64,000 bases of DNA, from contig OW051469.1 in assembly GCA_932521025.1 (NCBI GenBank), forward strand, positions 10,056,398-10,120,397. Direction: 5' to 3'. A model generated the notes under the pieces. The model ran no database searches and had not been told where the DNA came from. It was given only the letters and a program-made list of their open reading frames with translations. Source of the stretch: Oscheius onirici (lineage: Eukaryota; Nematoda; Chromadorea; Rhabditida; Rhabditidae). Below, piece by piece: positions 35,501 through 47,800 of this stretch (its first letter is position 1; every line of letters begins with the position of its first letter). A program made the translations under genes and the position numbers.

Positions 35501-38500
35501 CGAGTTTCGAAGAGAGCGGCGTCTGCCGTTCAGGGTGTCTCCCGGCATCGGACTGACTGATCGATGACGACCTGAATCCATTTTATAGGGAAAATTAATC
35601 CATACCATTTTCAGTGAAGTTAAAAGTCGTATCGGCAAGGGACTGCACCATGGCCGAGTGTCGACGTCGAGAAATTGAGGCCGAAGGCGGACCGGAGCTC
35701 TGGAAAACTAACCTGGCGCCTAATTAAGAAACTGAGGGAGAATGGGGGACAGGGGAGATTAGCGGAACTAAAGGGGATCTGGATCTCTGTCCCTCTAGTC
35801 TATTTGTTGTTCTGAGGCCCTAATCAAATTTTTAAGAGATCATGCGGGGGGAGTGACCATGTGCTTCTTTTTTTAATCTCAGGCCATAATGACATCAGAG
35901 CCTATAAATTCACAGGCTCTTTGATTGTCTCCAGACAAACCTATTTGGAGACACGACGACAGAGACTTCATCTCTGTTTTATAAGGAACGTCTCTCTGTC
36001 TCTGACTCTCTGTTCCACTGTCGTTTCTCTGTCTCTGTCCCTCTGTCCCCCAGTCTCTTCACCCACCTCTGCTCGTTTAGGTCTCCTAACTGAACCGTTG
36101 GCTGGCGGTGGCTTGCTGACTATCCTCTGCTCCTCTCCTACCTCGTCCTCTCGGTGTCCGTTGATTTCTCGAAGAGCTGATCCGTTCGTCTGTTGTCCGT
36201 TAACTTTCGCCCGGATCTCGTGGCTCCTGCCTCCTCCCTCCAGACTCTCAGCCGTTCTCTTGGTCAGCTCGCGATAAACAAGAGCAGCTGCAAGAATTGG
36301 GCGTATAGGCCCGACTGATCTATGAATAAGCGGCCGAAAACAGCTTCCCCGAACTCACCATAAGATGAAGTCGAGTCAGTAATGGCAAGCGGAGATGTGA
36401 CTGTTGAATCATCGACATATGGCAGATCGGCGGTAATGCTTCTGGAAAAGCGCAGGGTCTATTCTTGTGAGAATGTACCCATTAGTGATTAATGGTAGGA
36501 ATGTTGTTGTCACTGGGATCTCAAGGGAAAAGTGTCTCAACTTCCCGTGAAAACAAGGAACAACATGACTGGAAGAAAGAGAGAAACAGACTGATCTTTT
36601 GGTCCTTCCTCTTATCTTCACTGCCACTGTTACTGTCCTACCTGATTTCAGCCAAATCCTCATCCATATGTCCCAGATCAATTCCCTCAATGGTCACAGA
36701 AGGAGAGATACCAGAACTGGCTACGGATCGTCCACTGCTCTGCTCCTGTTTACTCTTATGATCCATGACGTTCCCGCTAAATTTACAGTATTGCTTAATT
36801 TTAGGCAGTTACTTGTAAAGAGAGTACGTCTTCTCCTTCTCGAGATTCCTCAAAAATGGCGGCAATTGATAGGAAGTGTCAAAGAATTTAGCTGCTCCTC
36901 CGTACTCGTAGCCAAATTCTTGAAAAAGTTCCTTCGAGGAACGGGAGGAAGAGGTACAGGAGCGATAGCGACGTCGAGAAGGAGACCCAATTGTTCTTCT
37001 TAAAATGGGGTATGACGAGCACAGAGATCAGAATGTCAGATGCTAAGAAAACATTGAGCAGATAACTCGAGGGATTAATTGCCCTTGGCAACCGGAGCGT
37101 GAGACTGATTGACTCTCAGAGCAAAAACGTGGACTACCTTGGAGTAGAGAGTACATGGTTGTATTTCGTTCAATGAGTTTTATAGTGTAAAGGGCCTTAC
37201 CGTAATTTAAATCAACAGAAAAAGAAATTGATCCAAAAAGAGCCCTGACCTGACAATAAGTCAGGCCGGAGCCTCTTCTACCAAAAGTAGTATAGTTCCC
37301 TACTCCTGTTTTTTGGCAGACCGTGGCCTACTTCGCTAAGCTCTTTTTAGCCCGATCATGGTCTGCGAATCACCAGAGTCACAGGGGGTACCGCACTCTT
37401 CCCCAAGGAGGTCGGAGGGAGCTCGAAAGTTGATTTCACTGGGAGGGAAGTTCTATATAGGAATCTAATGTTGACGAAACGATCCCCAGTACTGTGTGCA
37501 GAACAAAAAAACTGTTTTTTCTATAATTGCCATCGTTGCCCTTCAATCAACTCAAATTATAGTCTGGGACTCTGAACGGCGGCTCGAGGTTGTTTTACAA
37601 GTCTCTTTTGAGAGAAACCCAAAAAAGGTTGGATTTGAAACCAAATCCTTCGGAGAGACCAATCCAGAGGGCATACACGGAAGTGGAAGAGAGAGACTCA
37701 CCTGGGCAATGAGCCGTAGTGGCCGCCATTCTGAAGGGCAGTCTCACTTCCATAGCGCATTGTGACCCTCTGTTGTATACCTTCCTTATCACCCCAGAAG
37801 AGTTGTTGAAGCAGTGGCATTGGTCTTTGCTAAACGATCTTTTTATTGCCAAAAATGGCTAAAAACCTGAGTTAGAGCCAGTGTGGAGCCGAGACTTGAA
37901 TGACAGGATCGGACTGGAGATGCTCTAGTTGGGAGTGAGAGATCTAGGCTCTGGGAGATGTCTGGGAAGATTGCTTGAATTGGCTTTTTTGTTCAGTATC
38001 CTAGGAACTTACTGTGTATACTCTCCACCAAAGCACTGGTATTGTTCTCAAATAGAGCCCCTTCACTGAAGGCGTAGACAACGTCCACGAATCTGAAACC
38101 CAATTCTGACCATCAACACTTCCAGAAACCAACTGTTCCAAGTCACAAGAATACAGAGAAGCCGGCTGCAGCTTATTCCAGGCTATTCTGTCACAGCAAG
38201 AGTCCAAGAAGACGGCCTGAGGCGGTTGTTCATCCTCCAGACGTCCGATTGAGGCAACGAAATAGACCTTCTGACTGGGTTGGTGGTTCTGGATGTCGAC
38301 GAAACGCCATTCTGATGGGTGAAGAGACTGAAAAGTGCCGGATAAGCTCTCAATTTGACTCCCAGTTTGTCTCTCCCCTCGAGCCTAAACAGCCTTGTAA
38401 TGACTGGTATGGTCATCATACGACTGAACAGTTCAGGGTACTTTATACAAGAAAAGTAGCACAGTTCTGGGTGAGACAGACAGCTTGACAAGAACTCTCG

Positions 38501-39276
38501 GATGAGCACAACAACTGTTAGTGGTCAAATTATTGGAAGAACCCTTTTCCTATTCCCCCACTTCTAGGCTAGCAGAAGGCACAGATCAGTTGGCCACAAT
38601 GAGAACAATGAGCTGAGAGTGTAAGAGCTAGAAAGACATCTGGATAGTACTCAAAAAAGTAGAGGATCAGGAAGCGTGGAAGGGACTGGGTAAGGACAGT
38701 TGCTAGAGAGTAGAGAATGATGGTCAGGATGATTACAGAGTGGCTGAGTAAGACCAAGAACTCACAGTAGCCTGTTCCACAGCAAGTTCAGCCATCTCTG
38801 TCCGGTAGATCAACTGTTGCGTATTGAGATGTGGCTCACTCGTAAATCTCGTCAGTCTCGTAGAAGACGGGCTCGGAGAGAGCAGGGAATCCATTTGACG
38901 GATCCGCTTGCAAACCAGCATGTTCTTTCGATTGACCGGGTCGTCGTAGAAGTGGCGGAGGAAGGTGGCCAGTCGCCGACGACGGGCCGCTTCCACCACG
39001 GAGCTGACCAGCGACCAAACCAGTACAATCATGTAGTAGAGGCAGTACAAGCATCCATCTGGGAATTGACTGGTTTTAAACGAAAATCGGCTAGAGGCAG
39101 AGAGATTGAGGGACAGAGACGGTAAGACTAGAGCAAGGAGCGTCTTTTTTATTTGTTGTGAGTGTTGTTTGAGAAGCAGTTGTCGCCATAAAAGTTTGTT
39201 TTCTTCCGGTACAGCCCATGTATTTACCAGTGAGACACGCAAAGGTTTTTCCTTGTTGTCCAGTTCTTCGGCTCCA
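32566..39276 (-). CDS. HLCS: Holocarboxylase synthetase / biotin protein ligase with long N-terminal half
   Basis: Attaches biotin to carboxylases. About 22 exons chain in compatible phases; stop at 32,566. The catalytic domain lies in 33,028-33,531 (biotinyl-AMP loop GRGGNEFISPFG, KWPNDFYYN, KMGGLL) and the C-terminal cap in 32,566-32,737. Upstream exons 34,061-34,501 carry the animal HLCS-type N-terminal domain (ILVYTGDQKDL, CLLIACTDGLDDMSWN). Further up come Arg/Ser-rich linker exons (35,485-36,441), FGYEYGGAAKFFDTSYQLPP (36,813-36,999), a folded region (37,702-38,514), and two hydrophobic segments (LYCLYYMIVLVWSLVSSVV in 38,766-39,069; LILYFFEYYPDVFLALTL in 38,583-38,684). The first coding exon is not resolved: the frame continues above 39,228 without an ATG. 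Exons above about 36,800 could in principle belong to a separate gene, but the phases fit one model. Confidence 0.85.
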
Positions 39277-39299
39277 AAAATATTTATTTAATGCTAACT

Positions 39300-40425
39300 A
39301 AAGGATTTGTGGGTGAAAACACGGAACAAGTCAAAGACAATCAAGTAGCGAACTAACGATTGCATGCCATTATTTGGTGAGTGGTGCCAACCACCCTCCG
39401 GCTGGTCAAATGTGCGCCGGAACACGCATTCGAGAGGGCTAGAGAGCACGAAAAAAGGCAGCAATTAGGGTAAGAGTAGAGGAACACCGCTTCAAAAGAG
39501 ATGGCATGAAATTAGCGTAAGATTCTACTTTAAAAAAGGAAAACTTGCAGGAATTAGCAAAAAAAAAACGAGTGTTTGGTTAAACATGAAAACGGGAATT
39601 GAGCTATGAGATTCTGAGCTTCATTTTTATAAAATCTGTCGGTTATTTTCTCTAAAACCGTGGGAAAAGGGGCTCCGTCTTTAAAAGCACTTTCTTCCGA
39701 AGAAAAGTTTCTGGAAAATCACATTTTGAAGCAAAATCTCTGGAAACCACGATACTCCGAGGCCGGAGAATCTTCAGGCTAAAAAATCTAGTTTCTAAAA
39801 GGCAGGAAGAAGAAGGAAAAACTCTAATTGAGAAGCCATTTTCGGATAGAAACAAAGTTCAAAGCAGCCCGACGTTGGCACCACATATGAAGCTAACATA
39901 GCAGGAAAATCAATAAATGGCTGGCTGGAAGACTTATTTTATTCTAACGCGATGTCTTTCTAGGCTTTTTTCCTTGATTGGGAGAGGGAGAAGTGGAAAG
40001 AGTGGAAGTAGAAAGAGGAATTCTGTAGAGACAGTATCTGGTACACAACAGTCTATGGAAGCTTCGGCCGAAAACTTTCTAGGGGATTTCAGCGCTGAAT
40101 GTTCTACACCAGAGATGTGCGAAAATTTTGTCTGCAAAAGTGCGTAAAGCGCACGTCATGTCGTTTTTCACAAATTTCCGCGGAAATGCGTACGGAAATG
40201 CCTTTTTCTCTCTGTAAAAACATTGTTTTATTCTGTTTGTATTTTTTGAAAGTGTATTTAGGCTGTGTTCATTGAGGAAAAATAGAAACAGAGGAAAAAC
40301 TGGAGAAAACAACGCTTCTTGATCTGTTGATTCTTGAGTAGATCTTTCGTCTTGTGCTGTGGCTTGATCTGTAAATGACAAGCTAATACGAAATAACAGT
40401 TGAAAAATACCTGGAAGTTAGGTGC
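39300..40425. other. Non-coding stretch between HLCS and the transposase gene
   Basis: AT-rich, with a few purine-rich patches (gagagggagaagtggaaaga near 39,977). Frames on both strands mirror one another and match no family. Probably holds the HLCS promoter. Confidence 0.5.
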
Positions 40426-40430
40426 CGTTT

Positions 40431-42039
40431 TTAATACGTCCGCTGTTTTCGCGCTTCCATATCTTCCAGTTGTAATCGTTCAATGAGTTTTGGGCGACTT
40501 GGTTTTGCTTGCAGCGTAATTTCCTATAAAAATTTGTTGCAACCCAACTAGAAATAGCATACGTTTAACTGCCTATGAAAGGCTTCAACACTATTGTTTG
40601 TTCTAGGATACTCTTCAGCGCTTTTAGCTACCACGGACGTCTTCTGGTAAAAAGCGAGGTGGCATTATGCCTCGTCCAGCCACATAATTTCGTTTTAAAT
40701 ACCCGCAAAACTCTAGGAAATGCTCATCAGAGCTGTATAAAAAGTGACATACCCAGAAAGCCTGTATTTGTCGGAGTCTCAGCAGATTTGATCAATTTGA
40801 AGACATCGTTTACGATTCTCGGTTCATAAAAAGCCAGTGCGCGAGCTCTCAACCAAAATCTAAAGAGAGATCCATCTGAAGATACTACTATTATGATACA
40901 ATAAAAAGTTTACCTGGTTTTGCCTCCGTATTCATATATTTATTTTTGGAGATTTGAAGCCGCCAGTTTTTGATCAGATGAAAGTAGCAATAATGGATCT
41001 TGGGTTTAGGTAGAAATTTTAAAACAGCGTTTCGAAGGACAGATTCCATGTCTGAATCTCGATACAAAAAGAAACAGAAAAATATGGTAACCTGAGACAA
41101 CAACTTCCGGCGCAAGCTTTGTATTTTCTCGGCCATAACAGCCTCATACGCTCCTTGATCTTTTGATTCTAGTAAGGCGTAGCAAACGGGCCTTGTAATT
41201 TTTTCACTGATCTTAAAATTTCAATTGTTTTATAGGTAAACTAAGTGAAACCTACATAGCTGTGCAAAGAGACCAATTGTTTGAAAGGCTTAGAGACAAC
41301 GTCAAAAGTTCCGTCTACGAGTAGAACTTTTGAAGATTCGAGCAACTGTAGGTCGGTTTGAGAGGTGAAAATTACAATTCGCTTGCCAAGTAAGAGTTGA
41401 TCCGCAAGAAGGAATCTCTTGCCGTCTAAATAGTTTAAAATAACAAAATTGAAAGGCGTTAGTTTCTGTAGTTTCTCCTTGGAAAATTGGATCAACAAGT
41501 GTCAAAAGCTTCCATTCAGCTGCCTTTTCAGGCCTTGCATGCTGAATACGTAGTCGTTGACAATTGTATGTTCCTAAAAAATTATGTTTTACAGAACAAA
41601 TTGTGCTTACCTAACAATTTCAGCACTTCCGGACCATGGTTCATTTGTGATTTTTTTATGATAGATCGAGCAGAAGTTTTAGGTTGATTTCTCGATGTAA
41701 TTCGTTGCTGTACTTTCGCGAAATCGGCCTGAAAAACAAATGAAGATTTCGAGTAAAATAGTAACGGGTAAAATACTACAGACCTCATACAACGTTTTAT
41801 CCGCCGAATGGTTGTGGTTTTGGAGAACAGTCACGTTGTTTAAAGGACTGACTTTGTAAGCAGCAAAACAAGCTGAATAAGATCTATGCCTGGAAGAAAG
41901 TTTTACTCTAAAAAGGGAAACTTACTTGTAGAAACAGTGGAAACCGCGTGATCCGTCAGCATTTCTGTATGTCGGGCGCATAAGGTAATTATCAAGTATT
42001 TCGGGCTTCTTTATGGTCTTCATTTCTGCTATGTGCGGT
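40431..42039 (-). mobile_element. Mutator-like (MULE) transposase with FLYWCH-like N-terminus, multi-exon, frame-broken
   Basis: Minus-strand exons from an ATG at 42,023 encode a Cys/His segment (GFHCFYK then SACFAAYKV then NHNHSAD) resembling a FLYWCH zinc finger. MULE transposase hallmarks follow: KRFLLADQLLLG, VDGTFDVVSKPFKQLVSLH (first catalytic Asp), a DMESVLRNAV segment (second Asp), CYFHLIKNWR (C/H motif), and a late TNNSVEAFHRQL segment (third acidic residue). Stop at 40,431. At least two places need a frame change that no GT-AG intron explains (near 41,490 and near 40,640), so this is probably a decaying copy. I found no long terminal inverted repeats. A domesticated gene with unusual splicing is the alternative. 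Confidence 0.8.
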
Positions 42040-42458
42040 CTGAAACATTGCTGTAGCATAAAATATGTGAGAAAAAAAAACAAGAAATGCAAGTAAAACA
42101 CAGAAAAAAGCCAAAAAAAAACGTTAAAAAGAAATAAAAGGATACTGTAGGAATTTTCTGTACGCAATTGCGCCTAAATTTTTGCAAAGTGAACTTTTTC
42201 AAAATGACCTTTTTCAACGCAAAACTTTTTTTTTTCAAAGAGACTTTTTTCAAAACGAGTCAGCCCCCTCTTTAGGAGATTGCTTATTTTCTCTCTTTTG
42301 TCTTTTAACACATTTTCTTCCTAATTTGATCATTATTATTGTTTAATTACGGTCACTACACGTGTATGATTGCTGTTCAAAAAAATTTGCCGAAAAAACG
42401 TGGAAAACTCGTATCACATTGTTTCTTTAATTTTCATGAGTTTACGTTGTTTTTCAGC

Positions 42459-44199
42459 ATGTCATATCGAAGTAATGGCCGGAGCGGTGTCCCACAACCA
42501 AGCCCGGCCCAAGAGAAAGAAGAAAGGAAACGAGTAAGACCCTTTCTCAATTTTTATCATTTTTCTCGTTCAGAAAGCAGCACGGGACATCCTAGAGGAA
42601 CGAATAAAGCGTTTCAGGGAAAACATAGAAATCCAGCCGCTAAACGATTCGGACGAATATGATGACGACGATGAATATTCCAATGTAAGTTTGTAGACTT
42701 TTTTGTTGAGGAGCTGAAAAATTTCCACAGTTAGATAGCCATCTTGGTCGTGGCACTCTTCACAAGGCCACAGCAAACACAGCTAGACAACTGACTTGTA
42801 GTGCCTCTAGTTACAAGGCTTCAGCTGCCACAGTTAGACAGCCTTGTCTTTCTGCCTCTGAAAATAAATTGAGCCGCTCAAGACAATCTGATTTTTCAAT
42901 ACATTTTCGCAGCTTTATAACGTAGTGCTCTTTTCAGACTGCTCTCCTTTCTCGGAGCGTGCCTGTCGCTAGATCGAGCCACAAATCTAGACGCCGTCGT
43001 TCATCTTCCAGCTCATCCTATTCGAATAGAGACATCAAAAGAGAATTGTCACCGTCTTCGATCTCCAGAAGGTTCCTTTTCTTGAAAGTTTCGGTAAAAA
43101 GCAACTTTCAGAAGCTACAAAAGCCACAAGAGGTCTCGTTGCGACCGTTCCAGCAGTAGTTCCTCGTCGTCGAGCTTTTCTTCGTCTCGCAGTTCAGTTC
43201 TTCGCGAGGACGGAAATCTCATCTACGAGGGATCAGAAGTCGGATCGAGGCTTCGATTTAAGCGAGCACATAATTTGGTTAGGAGAGGACAGTTTCCTGT
43301 AATTTTCCTCGTCTTTTAGAAAAAGTACGACTATGAGAAATTCAAGTCCAGTGACGAGGCGGCTTGGGCAGACCCGAAAAGATCTTTCAGTACGTTTGTG
43401 CACATTATTTCGTTTGAAACGAGCTATCTGTCACCGTATGAAATTCCGGGGCCGTGGTGGAGAGGTAGTATGCTGCCTTGATGACGGCGCATTTCCCGGT
43501 GTCTCGATTTCAGTCTGTAAGGTCACATTCAAACCCCCCCTCCAGAAAAAATCGCACCCACTCCCCGCGCGGAGTTTATTTGGCTTGGCCTCCCATTTAT
43601 GGAAAATGTTGTGGTCGCACAACAACTCTTTTTTATAAAGCATTTTTCAGTTCACGCCCGTTATCCTGCTCATGCCAACTACAGAAACGACCAACTCGAC
43701 CAGCTGGCAGTCTTCGGAAGTCCCACAAACGTCTTGACGGCTCTAAATAACGTTCGAGTAGGTCCTTTCATCATTTTTATCTATGTAAATTATTTTAGGT
43801 TCTTCGAGATACGAAAATAGACGCGCCTGCTCCCGGAAGAATGCTGCTAGGTTTCATTTGGTAGGCTTTTAATAGAAGCCCACCCCCCTTACGTAAGATA
43901 CGCAATTACGTACTCACGTTTTTTGGGATCAAGACGTCATTTTTCAGCTTTTTGGTGTTCTGCAAAGTTATAGAGGACGTCAGGGGCTACAACTTTGCAG
44001 AACATTATAAAGTCAGAAAATGACGTCTTGACCCCTAAAAATGGGAGTACGTAATTGCGTACCTTACGTAAAGGGGGGGGGGTGGGCTTCTATTAGAGCT
44101 TTTACGGTAGTTTCATTTATCTCGTTTTAGGTCGAGTTTGACCGAAAGAGCTACGAAAATGTCAGCGGCAGCTACGATTCCTCTTTTCGATTGAAGTAA
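42459..44199 (+). CDS. Uncharacterised Ser/Arg-rich nuclear-type protein
   Basis: Seven exons (42,459-42,533; 42,574-42,684; 42,938-43,071; 43,112-43,277; 43,320-43,389; 43,651-43,757; 44,131-44,199) join in phase to 243 residues. The ATG is two bases past a ttttcag acceptor. Order of features: a charged N-terminus (KEERKR), an acidic stretch (NDSDEYDDDDEYSN), an RS-like region (SRRRRSSSSSS, then SYKSHKRSRCDRSSSSSS), and a conserved-looking C-terminal part (DEAAWADPKRS, YRNDQLDQLAVFGSPTNVL). RS regions usually mean nuclear, RNA-related proteins; I cannot place the family. Intron 5 has a tRNA-like sequence and intron 6 a MITE. Confidence 0.75.
43455..43517 (+). repeat. tRNA-like sequence in an intron of the Ser/Arg-rich gene
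   Basis: tggtggagagg matches the A-box consensus TRGYNNANNNG exactly, and gtctcgatttc about 45 nt on matches the B-box at roughly eight of eleven positions. No clean cloverleaf forms. Probably a tRNA relic or SINE fragment. Confidence 0.35.
43865..44103. mobile_element. ~239-bp hairpin MITE
   Basis: Left end ttttaatagaagcccaccc and right end gggtgggcttctattagagc are inverted copies. The match continues through acgcaattacgtact / agtacgtaattgcgt and gatcaagacgtcatttt / aaaatgacgtcttgacc to a centre near 43,985. A gctttt flanks both sides and may be the target duplication. No coding capacity. It lies in the last intron of the Ser/Arg-rich gene. Confidence 0.88.
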
Positions 44200-44810
44200 A
44201 TCGCTGTAATATAGGTCAGAATATAAATACTTTCACATTTCTTACTTGGTATTCTTCACTCAAAAATACACAAAATGGGCAACGGGCCAAACTGGGCCTT
44301 TCTAGAAGCCGCTTTACTACGTTAGGGGGCAGCGATGTCTGAATATCTTCCGGCTTTGAAGATTTATCTGTGACACAGAATGTTTTACAGTGTCCGGGTC
44401 ATCTCCATGGAATATCTTACGACGACAGGCCAAAGCTGAAAGCATGGGAAAGGGGCCTATTAGATTATGGATGTGCCCTCTTATTCGCTTTCAAGTGAGG
44501 TGTCAAAGTTGTGTTCTGCGGCGCGGCGTCAGCCTTCGCGGACTCGGTACCCTTTGAAGAGGGTAGATTTCGGTTTTGGCATGTCCTATTTCCGATCAGA
44601 TGAAGGGCTTTCCAACGAATTTTGAAAAATTGTAAAAGGTTAAAAGATGACCGAGATATGGTTGTAGTTGGGTAACGTGTCTCGTCACTTGCACAAAGCG
44701 AATTAGTTAAGTTTCGCTATTTTAAACAATAATGCATGCTAAAACTCACGTTTCTAGGAAAAAAACTAGACTTGTCAACTATTTCTCTCAAAGGCAATCA
44801 GTGAGTTGTA
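44200..44810. other. Intergenic stretch, no gene seen
   Basis: Between the stop of the Ser/Arg-rich gene and the next exon-like sequence at 44,812. No recognisable frame or RNA. The run near 44,230-44,720 is unique and AT-balanced. Confidence 0.45.
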
Positions 44811-44811
44811 C

Positions 44812-47800
44812 ATGAGTGGGAAGGAGAAGTCGTCTGATATTCCATCTGAGGTAAGATTATTTTTGATGTAAACATATGAGTCAATTTCAGAACAGCATCG
44901 GCGTCATCTACGGTCTGCAGCTGTGGACGTCTCTGCCGCGAACCTTCAAGATCCGAACCAATTCCTCTACGATGTCGCAAGGTGCCGATGCTGACGGACG
45001 TGGCCAGGGCGGATTTGCTGGACTCGTCGAGCGTGAACATGCTGCAGCTAGTGGAGCCGATAGAGCCGTTCGAGAGCCTCAAGACAAAGTCGGATTGGAC
45101 CGACATGGAGCTGCTGGATGCGGCCAGATGGAACACGATGATGGCGGAGACGGTCGAGGCGTCGATCGTCGGTCGGAGCTGTCTGCAATTTCTGATGGAA
45201 GCAGCGTCAACTTGTCTCCGACAAGTCTTTCGATGTCTATGAGTGGTGAATCTCTTTAACTTTGTTCTTCAGTGACATAGTCTCCGGCTCTTTCTGTACA
45301 TGTATGAAAGTCAAAAAATATGTCTATTTGAAGAGTTGACCTTACGACTCGGAAACCTCAACTGTCGATCCTTACGTTCATCTGTCCGACTGGCTGAACT
45401 GAAACACGCATTCAGTGGAATCGAACTGGACGTTTGCGGACTAACTGAAATCAATAGGAATGGGGCTGAATCACTGCAACTACAGCTATCTGGTCATCAA
45501 CTCCTGCGCCATGGAAAGACCGGGCTCCTCATTCATCAAAGTTGGTCGCCTTTTGTCTCCTTTCATCCTATTTCGGATAGGGTGTCGTACCTGGATATCG
45601 TCGAGCAGAAACTCTACCTCCGACTAGTCTGCCTCTACGCTCCAACTTCCGAATATGACGACGACTACGAGGAATGTCTTGATGATGTTATACGAGCCTA
45701 ACGAGCACCTCTACGTCCACGAGTAGGTCGCACTAAAGTCTACAAAGTCATCCTGGGCGATATGAACGCTAAAGTTGGAAGCGAAGAAAATGACGTGACT
45801 TTATTGGCCCTTTTGGACTTGGAGAGCGTAATAGCCGAGATCACCTACTTGTCGATTTTTGCCAAGAGCACGAGCTATGATTACCTTCTTCTACAAACGA
45901 CCGAGCCGCAAATGGACATGGATTTCAGCCAACATGGAGACACGAAACTGTATAGACTACTTCGTGTCGCCGGACAAGACCATCTTCAAAGACGTTAATG
46001 TCATTGCCAATTTTCCCTATACATCTGATCACCGTCTGCTTCTGTCGAAGATGCAATTCACAGACAAGAAAGAGTACAGGCGGAAATTCAACAGGAAGTC
46101 AACGTTGAACAAACAGCTATTCTCGTACGCAATGGAACAGATGTCTGTCGACCGCAATCTAGCAAGATACGATGTTCTACATGAGGCAATGAGTCTGGCT
46201 GCAACCATCTCTTCTATTCCAACGCCAAAGGAGGATTTCCTCTCCTTCCGAACTAAGAACCTGTAACAGAAGCGACATCAACTTCAGTCTCGGCCTAACA
46301 CGCGAAGGACAAGAGTTGAGTTTACCATCATCAACAAAGCTCTTCGACAGTCGCTCAAAGATGACCTTAGCTGAAAGCACTTTCGACGGGTTCATGATGC
46401 GGTGGTTCTTGGGAGAAATATGAAAAAAGCTCTGGCTTCCAACACTGTCACCAGATCCAAACTCACTCAATTGGCAGATGTTAATGGTACGATTCGTTCA
46501 TCACCAGCGGATGTCCGGGAAGTCATTCGAGATTTCTATAACGATCTATATAAAGCGAAGAATCCAAGACAACTACCGCAAATGAATTATGACAAAGAGG
46601 TGCCCCCCATTCTACCAGAGGAAGTCATAAAATCTATCAGCAAGATGAAGGTAGGAAAGAGTCCAGGACCGCATAAGGTAACGAACGACATGTTGCGCAC
46701 AGTCAAGGAAACTATTGCGACCCCTCTAGCTTTCATGTTCAACACGATTCATGAAGAAGAGGAAACTCCCGATTCCCTGGCTGACTCCACGGTTCAACTG
46801 CTTTTCAAGAAAGGGAGTACATTAGAGACCAAAAACTACCGGCCCATCGCTCTGATGTCTGCAATATACAAGGTTCTTACTTCGATAATTGGTGAGAACT
46901 CTCAATTTCAATCAGACACCAGAACAGGCAGGCTTCCGGAAAATCGACTTCAAAAAGGCATTTGATATGATTGAACACAGCGCTGTATGGGAGTCACTAT
47001 ATGCTCAAGGAGTTCCAGCAAAGTATATTCGACTCCTCCACAATATATATTCCAAGGCCCAAGTTCAAGTAAGCGCTGTAGGTGGAATGGTTGAGTTAGA
47101 TGTCCAAAGAGGTGTAAGACATGGTGACACCATCTCCCCAGCTCTGTTCTCAGCAATCCTGGAAGCAGTCTTTCGGAACCTGGATTGGCTATCGAATCTC
47201 CGCTTTGCTGACGATGTATTGTTGGTTGCAACATCTGCTGCTGCTGCTGCTCAGAGGATGCTACAGATCCTAAGCGATGCCAGCAAACAAATTGGTCTCG
47301 AGCTGAACCTGGATAAGACACATGTGCTCACAAACAGATACCCGACGGCCATCAGAGTAGATGGAATACGTATCCAATACCGAAATGATGTCATATACCT
47401 CGGTCAACGTATCTTATTCGACAGGAACACATCACTCGAAATCACAAGGCGGATTCGAGCAGATTCTACCAACTGTTGACCAGCAAGAATGTGTCCATGT
47501 GTCACAAGAGGAAAGTGTTTAACTGTTGCATTGAACCGGCCCTTCTTTACGCGGGAGAAACTTGTACGCTACGGAAACGTGACAGTGAGAAACTTGTGGT
47601 CGCACAGAGGAAGATGCTGAGAAGATTCTTGGGAGTAACTTTACTTCATAGGAGAACGAACGACTGACTAATGGAGAGGACGAAAGTGACGGATATAAGA
47701 GAGAAATGGGCTAGAAGAAAATAGGACTTCGCTAGAAAAGTGGCTCAAAAAGACGTGGACTAGACGAGTGCTAGAATGGAGGCCATGGAGAGCTGTCAGG

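Noticed and set aside
35861-36277. 138-codon plus-strand frame
   Set aside because: Antisense to an HLCS exon (36,067-36,287) and to a CT-rich intron; composition is low complexity.
38817-39125. 102-codon plus-strand Arg-rich frame
   Set aside because: Shadow of the HLCS membrane-segment exon on the other strand.
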